A DNA stretch of 35,680 bases, from the IMG/VR virus record IMGVR_UViG_3300045016_000030, positions 1 through 35,680 of that record. One strand, 5' to 3'. The DNA comes from a virus. The notes under the pieces are model-generated. The model saw only the letters and a list, made by a program, of their open reading frames with translations. It ran no database searches and had not been told where the DNA came from. The position numbers and the translations under genes are program-made. The number at the start of each line of letters is the position of its first letter. The stretch's first letter is position 1. Shown piece by piece: positions 7,261-12,867 of the stretch.

Positions 7261-7289
7261 TTGGGAGAAATAGGGGTTCTTTGTAAAAT
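7261..7289 (+). promoter_or_regulatory. Promoter for the DUF6745-type pair, probably leaderless
   Basis: TTGGGA (7261-7266), 17-bp spacer, TAAAAT (7284-7289), then 10 nt to ATG 7300, the same TAAAAT-to-ATG spacing as before the methyltransferase at 2641. No ribosome site is seen. Confidence 0.5.
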
Positions 7290-7299
7290 GGGAAAAGCT

Positions 7300-7602
7300 A
7301 TGAAAAGAATCTACGCCCGCCAAGGAGACTTACTCTTTCTTAGAACCGATGAATTATCGGAAGGTGAGCCAATGAAAAAGCTGGTGATTGAGAGGGGGGA
7401 AATAACTGGCCATGCCCACTTTCTTGTCTGCGAGGCCAGATCAACTATCTATGGTAATAAAGCTAAATTTACTCTTACTGGAAAGGCCAGACTGGTTCAC
7501 GACGAACACGCTCCGATAACTTTTACTAAAGGAAATTATGTCGTGATTAGAAAATCCGAGTACGACCCGATAGACGAGGAACTAAAAACAATTCAAGATT
7601 GA
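7300..7602 (+). CDS. Small partner protein of DUF6745
   Basis: A 100-residue beta-rich protein. Recognisable segments are YARQGDLLFLRTDEL, VIERGEITGHAHFL, ARLVHDEHAPITFTKGNY and VVIRKSEYDP. From memory, this set (RQGDVLL ... GEVTGHAH ... H-EH ... REYDP) marks a small conserved protein that I recall lying next to DUF6745 proteins in various bacteria; its function is unknown to me. The repeated His (GHAH, HDEH) could bind a metal. ATG 7300 fits the promoter; ATG 7288 is an in-frame alternative. The next gene starts 1 nt after its stop. Confidence 0.6.
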   Translation: MKRIYARQGDLLFLRTDELSEGEPMKKLVIERGEITGHAHFLVCEARSTIYGNKAKFTLTGKARLVHDEHAPITFTKGNYVVIRKSEYDPIDEELKTIQD

Positions 7603-7603
7603 T

Positions 7604-8608
7604 ATGGAAAACACTAAAGAAAATCGCCTCGCCTTTTTAAGAAAACAATTTTCCTATCTTACCGGTGGAGTAAATAAAACTAAACTGATTAATGGGGCAA
7701 GAGAATTAAATAGTGTTTTGTCAAGAAAAAGAAAGGTGGTGGTAATAACTAAATTTTCGGAGTGGTGGTCAGAGCTGAGGTCGGAGCTGTGGTCAGAGCT
7801 GAGGTCGGAGCTGTGGTCAGAGCTGAGGTCGGAGCTGTGGTCAGAGCTGGGATCGGAGCTGAGGTCGGAGCTGTGGTCAGAGCTGAGGTCGGAGCTGAGG
7901 TCAGAGTTGGGGTCGGAGCCGGGGTTGGAGCTGTGGTTGGATCTGAGGTCAGAGTTGGGGTCGGAGCCGGGGTTGGAGTGGTATAATATTTTGGAATACT
8001 ACGAAAATGTCTGGCCTATTTTTATCAGAGAGTTTTACCCACAATTAAAAGTAATCAAAAGAAATAAAAAGAAAATAGACGCCCTAGCCAAAATTTGTGA
8101 AGCTGGTAATGCTTATATATGGCTATCTAAAAAGACAATGTATATTTTTCCATTCCCGAAGATTAAAGTGAATGAGCAAAAGAAATTACACTCAACTAAA
8201 ACCCATGCCTTAAACTTCGCTGATAGAAAGACCTACTGGCTTCATGGGGTTAAATTTGAAAAGGACTTATGGCAAAAGGTGGTTAATCCAAAAGTCAAAA
8301 TTAAAACTATCCTTTCTTTAGAAAACACCGAGCAAAGAATGGCCGCCTTAAAAGTGGTTGGAGTTGAAAAGTTACTTAAAGAGGCTTATTTATTAAATAA
8401 GAGCAAGCGGGGGAACGAGCTTTACTTAATAGAAAATGTCTTTTCTAAACCAACCTATTACCTTAAATTCAAAGATAGCTCAACTGGCAGGGTTTATATA
8501 GAGGGAGTTAGGCCCAAAGTTGGGAAAAAGAAAGACGCTGATTTTGCACAGGCTCAGGCGTGGGGCTTGACCAAAAAGAAATATGCCAAATTGAGGATTG
8601 AAAGTTAA
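7604..8608 (+). CDS. DUF6745-like protein with four-residue repeat array
   Basis: A 334-residue protein in three parts. Residues 1-50 are a helical, basic lead. Residues 52-126 are 17 tandem four-residue repeats of the type S-E-L-[R/W/G]. Residues about 127-334 match what I remember of DUF6745: KLHSTKTHALNFADRKTYWLHG, NTEQRMAALKVVGVEKLL, RVYIEGVRPKV and an AQAWGLTKKKYAKL end, in the order of that family. I also recall that members carry similar four-residue repeats with alternating W/R/G. No catalytic motif is visible and function is unknown. It forms a two-gene unit with the 100-residue gene before it. The family call is from memory and needs an HMM search. Confidence 0.6.
   Translation: MENTKENRLAFLRKQFSYLTGGVNKTKLINGARELNSVLSRKRKVVVITKFSEWWSELRSELWSELRSELWSELRSELWSELGSELRSELWSELRSELRSELGSEPGLELWLDLRSELGSEPGLEWYNILEYYENVWPIFIREFYPQLKVIKRNKKKIDALAKICEAGNAYIWLSKKTMYIFPFPKIKVNEQKKLHSTKTHALNFADRKTYWLHGVKFEKDLWQKVVNPKVKIKTILSLENTEQRMAALKVVGVEKLLKEAYLLNKSKRGNELYLIENVFSKPTYYLKFKDSSTGRVYIEGVRPKVGKKKDADFAQAQAWGLTKKKYAKLRIES
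7757..7981 (+). repeat. 12-nt tandem repeat array inside the DUF6745-like gene
   Basis: About 17-18 copies of a 12-nt unit (consensus TCGGAGCTGNGG), often alternating so that 24 nt repeats. The only position that varies freely is the first base of the fourth codon, giving AGG (Arg), TGG (Trp) or GGG/GGA (Gly). Copies near the 3' end decay (LELW, LDLR, SEPG). The same DNA keeps a second frame open, which is a by-product of the period. Confidence 0.9.
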
Positions 8609-8694
8609 GTATAAAGAGGAAAAATAATGGTCTATAATAACTCTATGTTAAGCAAAGCAAGCACAACGCCTCTTTGGGGGGTGAGTACAACTAC

Positions 8695-8865
8695 ATGGAA
8701 CACGAGAAATGTCCGTATTACAAAGACGGGGAGTGTCAGTTTGATGTACCCGATGAATACAAAAACACTTATATCAAAAAAGTAGAGGAGTGTCCGGTTG
8801 AGGGTGAGGATACTAGACCACCTTGCCCGCAACAAGATATACGAACGAGTAGAAGGGGAAGTTAA
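8695..8865 (+). CDS. Cys-rich 56-residue protein
   Basis: A small protein beginning MEHEKCPYYKDGECQF with later ECPVEG and PPCP, so four or five Cys that could bind one zinc. A GGGGGGTGAG ribosome-site-like run lies about 10 nt upstream of ATG 8695. A TTG at 8674 is in frame but overlaps that run. The next gene starts directly at the stop (TAAATG). No family can be named. Confidence 0.5.
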   Translation: MEHEKCPYYKDGECQFDVPDEYKNTYIKKVEECPVEGEDTRPPCPQQDIRTSRRGS

Positions 8866-9039
8866 ATGCCACCTGAAATAATCAAAGACCAACAGGCCGA
8901 AGGGGACGGAAAGGAACATGACAATCCCAACCATCCTAGTAAAGAGGCTAACCTTAAAAGAGACTTGGAAAGCCAAGAGGAAATTAAGGAGTGGTTTGAG
9001 TTGATTTATCCAACAGACAATTTGCATTTAGGGAGTTAA
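8866..9039 (+). CDS. Hypothetical 57-residue acidic protein
   Basis: Starts immediately after the stop of the Cys-rich gene. The sequence is polar and charged (MPPEIIKDQQAEGDGKEHDN, later KRDLESQEEIKEWFELIYP) and probably disordered, with one C-terminal amphipathic helix. Not recognised. Its tight junction with the upstream gene is the main reason to call it. Confidence 0.45.
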   Translation: MPPEIIKDQQAEGDGKEHDNPNHPSKEANLKRDLESQEEIKEWFELIYPTDNLHLGS

Positions 9040-9086
9040 GGAAATAACTAATCCCTAGAAAGAAAGAGAACTTTAACTGACTAACT

Positions 9087-9269
9087 ATGTCCTACTCTAA
9101 AGATATGAATGAATACAAAACAATTTGTGAGTATTGCGGAAGAAGATATGGACACACCAAACAATGCCCCATTTATCTTAGACAATTTATCGGGGGAATC
9201 CCGCCCAATGTTTATGCTATGTCAGACGGAACGCCAATAGACGAACTAGAAAGGAAACCAGAGAACTAG
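9087..9269 (+). CDS. Small zinc-knuckle protein
   Basis: A 60-residue protein with one metal-binding cluster, ICEYCGRRYGHTKQCP (C-x2-C, then H-x3-C), a C2HC-type knuckle. The rest is short and polar. No ribosome site is evident before ATG 9087. The first 12 nt of the gene recur at 9276, at the start of a nine-residue leader ORF, so this start region seems to have been copied. Confidence 0.5.
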   Translation: MSYSKDMNEYKTICEYCGRRYGHTKQCPIYLRQFIGGIPPNVYAMSDGTPIDELERKPEN

Positions 9270-9275
9270 TTAACC

Positions 9276-9305
9276 ATGTCCTACTCTATACAAGTTAGGA
9301 GGTGA
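9276..9305 (+). CDS. Nine-residue leader peptide (possible)
   Basis: ATG at 9276 encodes MSYSIQVRR and stops at 9303-9305. Its first four codons repeat the start of the gene at 9087 exactly at DNA level (12 nt). The end of this mini-ORF, AGGAGGTGA, is the ribosome site of the membrane-protein gene at 9312, so translating it would place ribosomes on that site. It may be a relic of a duplication or a coupling leader. Confidence 0.3.
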   Translation: MSYSIQVRR

Positions 9306-9311
9306 AATAAG

Positions 9312-9470
9312 ATGAAAAAACTCATTGCTATCATATTCCTTAGTTCTTGGATCCCGTTTCTTTGTTCGGTCTACTCTCCGAGTGAGAATGTTGACTGGAC
9401 GCTGATTACCGGCGTGATGTGGATAGTCTTTGGAAACCTAGAAGCAATTTTGTTGCTAAGGGGGAAATAA
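9312..9470 (+). CDS. Small two-helix membrane protein
   Basis: A 52-residue protein with two hydrophobic stretches: MKKLIAIIFLSSWIPFLC and LITGVMWIVFGNLEAILLL, joined by SVYSPSENVDWT and ending RGK. A near-consensus AGGAGGTGA site lies at good spacing before ATG 9312. It could be a second holin, a superinfection-exclusion protein or another membrane effector; sequence alone cannot decide. Confidence 0.55.
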   Translation: MKKLIAIIFLSSWIPFLCSVYSPSENVDWTLITGVMWIVFGNLEAILLLRGK

Positions 9471-9477
9471 GGCTTTG

Positions 9478-9486
9478 TGATATAAT
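9478..9486 (+). promoter_or_regulatory. Extended -10 promoter TGATATAAT
   Basis: TGn-TATAAT with the -10 box at 9481-9486; ATG 9495 follows after 8 nt and no ribosome site is present, so the mRNA should be leaderless. No convincing -35 is seen, as is usual for extended -10 promoters. The same 9-mer occurs at 21666 and 22320. Confidence 0.6.
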
Positions 9487-9494
9487 GCGGTGAA

Positions 9495-10682
9495 ATGCCC
9501 GAAAATGTCTGGAAAATAGATAGGCTCTACGAATGGGACAAGAACCCCAGAACGATTGACCAAAAAGGATTTGCAAGGTTAAAGAGACAACTTCAAACGA
9601 ACAGGGATAGATACGGCAAGTTTCTGTTTAAGCCTCTTTTGATAAACAAAGATGGAATAGTAATCGGGGGAAACATGAGGTTAAGGGCATTGAGAGAGCT
9701 AGGGGCCGAAGAAGTAGAAGTGTCTGTAATCCCAACCGAAAATGAAAGGGAAATGCTGGATATCGCACTAAAAGATAACGATAACGCCGGCAAGACTGAG
9801 AAAGAAGGCTTGTTAAGTTTAATTGAGGAATACCCTGAACTGAAACTAGACGATTATGCGGTTCACCTAGATACCCCAGAAAGTTTGGTTGATTTTATGG
9901 ATCAATTCAAAGAAATAGAAGAAGACGAAGTACCCGAAGTAGAAGAAGGTGAACCAGATAGTAAACTAGGTAAGGTATATCAGTTAGGAAGGCATAGGTT
10001 GATGTGTGGCGATAGTACCAAGACAGGAGATGTAGAGAAGTTAATGGATGGGAAGAAAGCAGATATGGTATTTACTGATCCGCCGTATGGGATGGATTTG
10101 GATACAGATTACTCAAAGATTAAAGGCTCGGCCAAATTACGAAAAGAAAATCCCGATTTGCCTATCTTGATAGGCAGAAAGTGGAATAAAGTAGTTGGAG
10201 ACGACAAACCTTTTAATGCTTCATTTTTAATTGATTTTGCAGAGGAAGTGTTTCTGTGGGGAGCTGATTATTATAACGATACACTTCCTAATTTTGGTAA
10301 AGATGGATCGTGGTTTGTGTGGGATAAGCGAAGCGAAGAAACAGACGTAATTATTGGTAATACATTTGAATTGTGTTGGTCAAAAAACAAACACAAACGT
10401 CAGATTATTCGTTATAAGTGGGTTGGTGTTTTGGGAATGAGTGGACAAGATAGTAATAAGAGATTGCATCCTACGATGAAACCCATTCAGGTGTGTTCTT
10501 TCTTCATTAATAATTATTCAAAACCAGAAATGATTATTTTAGACCTCTTCGGTGGTTCTGGTTCAACCCTTATCGCCTGTGAACAAACCAACCGTATTTG
10601 TTATATGATGGAAATAGACCCTCACTATTGTGATGTTATAAGAAAACGCTATGAAAACTTTATCAAAAGTAGGAAGACCTGA
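9495..10682 (+). CDS. ParB-like domain fused to DNA methyltransferase
   Basis: A 395-residue fusion. Residues 1-95 are a ParB/Srx-type N-terminal domain (YEWDKNPRTID, FKPLLINKDGIVIGGNMRLR). After an acidic linker (EIEEDEVPEVEEGEPD), residues about 160-395 form a DNA N4-cytosine or N6-adenine methyltransferase: HRLMCGDST, MVFTDPPYGMDL (catalytic DPPY 195-198), HPTMKPIQV and LDLFGGSGSTLIACEQ (SAM binding, near 350). This fusion is common in phages next to terminase genes, where it modifies phage DNA before packaging. The terminase small-subunit gene starts inside its last 32 nt. Confidence 0.85.
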   Translation: MPENVWKIDRLYEWDKNPRTIDQKGFARLKRQLQTNRDRYGKFLFKPLLINKDGIVIGGNMRLRALRELGAEEVEVSVIPTENEREMLDIALKDNDNAGKTEKEGLLSLIEEYPELKLDDYAVHLDTPESLVDFMDQFKEIEEDEVPEVEEGEPDSKLGKVYQLGRHRLMCGDSTKTGDVEKLMDGKKADMVFTDPPYGMDLDTDYSKIKGSAKLRKENPDLPILIGRKWNKVVGDDKPFNASFLIDFAEEVFLWGADYYNDTLPNFGKDGSWFVWDKRSEETDVIIGNTFELCWSKNKHKRQIIRYKWVGVLGMSGQDSNKRLHPTMKPIQVCSFFINNYSKPEMIILDLFGGSGSTLIACEQTNRICYMMEIDPHYCDVIRKRYENFIKSRKT

Positions 10683-11016
10683 AAGTATTACACCTGATAC
10701 AGAAGTAAAATTAGAAAGCATCTTCAAGATAGGTGGTACTAACGCAGAGGCTTGTGCTTATGCAGGAATAGCCGAAAGGACGTACTATTCTAGGCGGGAG
10801 AGGGATGAAAAGTTTGTGCAGAGAATGGATGCCGCCCAACATTATGCCGATATTGTGGCCAAAAATGTGGTTGTTGACAATATAATCAAAGACAAAAATA
10901 TAGAGAGTGCTAAGTGGTGGTTGGAAAAGAGAGTATTTAAGGACAATACTAATACCGCAATCCAAATAAACTTTAATAAAGTGCTGTCCCATGACCGAGA
11001 AGAATATAAATTATAA
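10651..11016 (+). CDS. terS: Terminase small subunit
   Basis: A 121-residue protein with an N-terminal helix-turn-helix (GRPESITPDTEVKLESIFKI, then AEACAYAGIAERTYYSRRE), the layout of phage terminase small subunits, which recognise the packaging site and load the large subunit. The middle helix (AQHYADIVAKNVVVDNIIKD) and AKWWLEKR resemble the oligomerisation part. It overlaps the upstream methyltransferase by 32 nt and the large subunit by 26 nt; this position is the strongest support. Confidence 0.75.
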   Translation: MKTLSKVGRPESITPDTEVKLESIFKIGGTNAEACAYAGIAERTYYSRRERDEKFVQRMDAAQHYADIVAKNVVVDNIIKDKNIESAKWWLEKRVFKDNTNTAIQINFNKVLSHDREEYKL

Positions 11017-11797
11017 GCGGTTCCTTGAAGACCGGTTTAGGATTGTCAACAAAGAGGCGGAGGTGGTACCCTTCGTCTTAAACCCAATCCAAAGTAAATA
11101 CTTATTAGTTGACTATACCGGCAACGACTTGGTTTTGAAAGCGAGGCAACAGGGGTTTTCTTCCCTGATTCTCGGGATTTTTACCGCTGACTTCCTTTTG
11201 AAAGATAACCAACGCAACGTCATTGTCGCCGACAACGCTGACAATGCCCAAGAGTTATTAGACAGAGTTAAGTTTTTTCTTAGAAGCTATGAAGAAATCA
11301 CGGAAGTTAAAGTTCCCTTGAAGTATAATTCCAAATACGAACTCTTTAACGAAGCCACCAACTCACGCTATACGATTGGTACGGCCGAAAATACCGAGTT
11401 TGGAAGATCGAAAACGATTACCAATCTCCACCTTTCGGAATGTTTTTTTTACCAACATTTTCAGAAATTGCTAGCAGGTGCGTTGCAGGCTGTAGTTCCC
11501 ACAGGAAGGATTATTTTTGAAACCACCGCCAATGGCTACAACTATGGCAAGACCTTCTGGGACGAATGTACGCTGGGTGAAAGGCCTTTTAAGCCATTGT
11601 TCTATCCGGCAAGTGCTTTCTACAATCAAGAGTTTCTGGAGAGGAAAAGAAAAGAACTAAGAGAATTGTATCAGCAGGAATACCCCGAAAATCCCACCGA
11701 GGCATTTCTTGCCAGCGGGGAGCAGTATTTTAATCCCGCATCTTTGAAATGGTACTTAGACAATGTAAAGGAGCAAGTAAGGTATGAGTTCATTTAG
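10991..11797 (+). CDS. terL: Terminase large subunit, ATPase part
   Basis: A 268-residue protein equal to the N-terminal motor half of a terminase large subunit. LVLKARQQGFSS (50-58) is the Walker A variant with an adenine/Arg-type QQG loop, NLHLSE (145-150) is Walker B with the catalytic Glu, and IIFETTANG is coupling motif III. EYPENPTEAFLASG near the end is the usual linker to the nuclease. The frame stops at 11797 just before the nuclease would begin, and a second ORF continues with it. It powers DNA packaging at the portal. Confidence 0.85.
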   Translation: MTEKNINYKRFLEDRFRIVNKEAEVVPFVLNPIQSKYLLVDYTGNDLVLKARQQGFSSLILGIFTADFLLKDNQRNVIVADNADNAQELLDRVKFFLRSYEEITEVKVPLKYNSKYELFNEATNSRYTIGTAENTEFGRSKTITNLHLSECFFYQHFQKLLAGALQAVVPTGRIIFETTANGYNYGKTFWDECTLGERPFKPLFYPASAFYNQEFLERKRKELRELYQQEYPENPTEAFLASGEQYFNPASLKWYLDNVKEQVRYEFI

Positions 11798-12443
11798 ACA
11801 ATACCGGCCAATAGAGAATAATGAGCAGCTTGTGGTGGCGGCTGACACCTCAAGCGGACTTGGGGATTATTGCGCTGTTCAGTTTTTAAGCAAGACTAAG
11901 ATAGACGTACCCCTCGTGTACCACAGTAAAACCATTGCTACCGATATGACTAACTCTATATACCCTGTTTTAGAGAAAATATACGACAAAACTGGAACTA
12001 AGCCCGTGGTTGCCTATGAAAGAAATGCGGGCGGGGTGTTTGAAATGGATAGATTAGCTTCGATGAACCGAATGGCTAAATTCACGGTATTTAAGATGCC
12101 GTCGGTGGGGAGAGAGAACCCGCCGGAAGGGGTCAGGTATGGCTGGGATACTAATTCTGCCACCCGCCCCGCCATGCTCTCTCAATTAAAGGAGGCAATA
12201 GATAATAAGTTATTAAGAATTTACGACAAACCCACCATAGAAGAAATGTACTCCTTCGTGGTAGTAAGAGGTACGGCAACAATCAAAGCACAAGCGGAGG
12301 CGGGAATGCACGACGACTTGGTAATGAGTTTGGCAATTGCATGGCAACTTTATCAAATGGCGGAGTTTGCGGAAGTTGATAATGACGAACTTCCCCCCGA
12401 TGATGCGGCCGAGATTCAAAGACGTTACCAAACCCATATATGA
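11784..12443 (+). CDS. Terminase large subunit, nuclease part
   Basis: A 219-residue protein equal to the RNase H-like C-terminal half of TerL. VVAADTSSGLGDYCAV has the first metal-binding Asp (D21), VVAYERNAGG the second acidic residue, and GMHDDLVMSLAIAW the last, as in Terminase_6C-type nucleases. It overlaps the ATPase ORF by 14 nt in another frame; an AAAGGAG site lies about 10 nt before ATG 11784, so separate translation is possible. Losing one T in the ATTT at 11793-11796 would fuse the two halves perfectly (YEFIRQYRP). A real split, a +1 frameshift and an assembly error are all open. Confidence 0.82.
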   Translation: MSSFRQYRPIENNEQLVVAADTSSGLGDYCAVQFLSKTKIDVPLVYHSKTIATDMTNSIYPVLEKIYDKTGTKPVVAYERNAGGVFEMDRLASMNRMAKFTVFKMPSVGRENPPEGVRYGWDTNSATRPAMLSQLKEAIDNKLLRIYDKPTIEEMYSFVVVRGTATIKAQAEAGMHDDLVMSLAIAWQLYQMAEFAEVDNDELPPDDAAEIQRRYQTHI

Positions 12444-12700
12444 TTTACGAACTGTCCATCCGCCGGCATAATATCCAACCTCACCTAGATATAGAAAAAG
12501 AAATCCAACGGAAGCAAGACGGCCTTTTTACTTTTACAATCAGGGTCAACGGTGGTAACATATGTGATATTGCTATAACGGAGGTGGTTGATGTCAGAAG
12601 CAAGTACCTCACTCAATCAGTTGTTACAGAAAAACTTGCCGTTTCATGTATTATTAGAAAAGGAAGTTCAGGAAACGCCCTTCGGCCAATTAACATTTAA
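12440..12700 (+). CDS. Hypothetical protein between terminase and portal (copy A)
   Basis: An 86-residue ORF whose ATG overlaps the TerL nuclease stop (ATGA). Its N-terminal half is beta-rich (DGLFTFTIRVNGGNICDIAITEV) and resembles the following ORF (FGQLTFNMELKDGLVNLRSVNCV) in spacing and motif. The last ~37 residues overlap the next gene and may be only a read-on tail. Unknown function. Confidence 0.45.
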   Translation: MIYELSIRRHNIQPHLDIEKEIQRKQDGLFTFTIRVNGGNICDIAITEVVDVRSKYLTQSVVTEKLAVSCIIRKGSSGNALRPINI

Positions 12701-12794
12701 CATGGAGTTGAAAGACGGCTTAGTCAATTTAAGGTCGGTCAACTGCGTCAAAAACAAAAGAGTAAGGTATAAACTTGACAAAGATTTGACTTAG
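12591..12794 (+). CDS. Hypothetical protein between terminase and portal (copy B)
   Basis: A 67-residue protein starting MSEASTSLNQLLQKNLPFHV behind a good GGAGGTGG ribosome site (12580-12587). The C-terminal half (FGQLTFNMELKDGLVNLRS ... KNKRVRYKL) looks like the beta part of the upstream ORF, suggesting tandem duplication. Its 3' end contains the -35 box of the promoter that precedes the portal gene. Function unknown. Confidence 0.5.
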   Translation: MSEASTSLNQLLQKNLPFHVLLEKEVQETPFGQLTFNMELKDGLVNLRSVNCVKNKRVRYKLDKDLT

Positions 12795-12804
12795 CAGTTA
12801 TAAT
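12775..12804 (+). promoter_or_regulatory. Promoter of leader 1 (portal block)
   Basis: TTGACA (12775-12780), 18-bp spacer, TATAAT (12799-12804), both boxes perfect. Transcription should begin near 12811. The 50-nt leader carries AGGC-tctaat-GCCT (12820-12833) and then the terminator at 12840-12867. Confidence 0.8.
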
Positions 12805-12839
12805 AGTGCGTTGCTAAAAAGGCTCTAATGCCTATATAC

Positions 12840-12867
12840 GGCTGGACAAAGTGTCCGGCCTTTTTTT
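12840..12867 (+). terminator. Intrinsic terminator ending at the portal start codon
   Basis: GGCTGGACA (12840-12848) pairs with TGTCCGGCC (12852-12860), 9 bp with one wobble and a 3-nt loop, followed by seven T residues. The portal ATG is the next base. There is no promoter or ribosome site between it and the gene. Confidence 0.85.

Noticed and set aside
7757-7981. CRISPR array or diversity-generating retroelement target
   Set aside because: Repeats are 12 nt, in frame and without spacers; no reverse transcriptase, template repeat or cas gene is in the window.
7762-7986. Repeat-coded ORF (VVRAEVGA type) in another frame
   Set aside because: A 12-nt repeat keeps frames open by chance; the DUF6745-like frame continues well beyond on both sides.
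8645-8785. Short ORF at ATG 8645 behind TATAAT 8633-8638
   Set aside because: Its peptide is low-complexity and out of frame with the Cys-rich gene; no -35 is present. It could still be expressed, but support is too weak.
8632-9027. Hydrophobic 131-residue minus-strand ORF
   Set aside because: It is the antisense of two charged, end-to-end plus-strand genes, which normally gives hydrophobic shadows; no minus promoter or ribosome site is seen.
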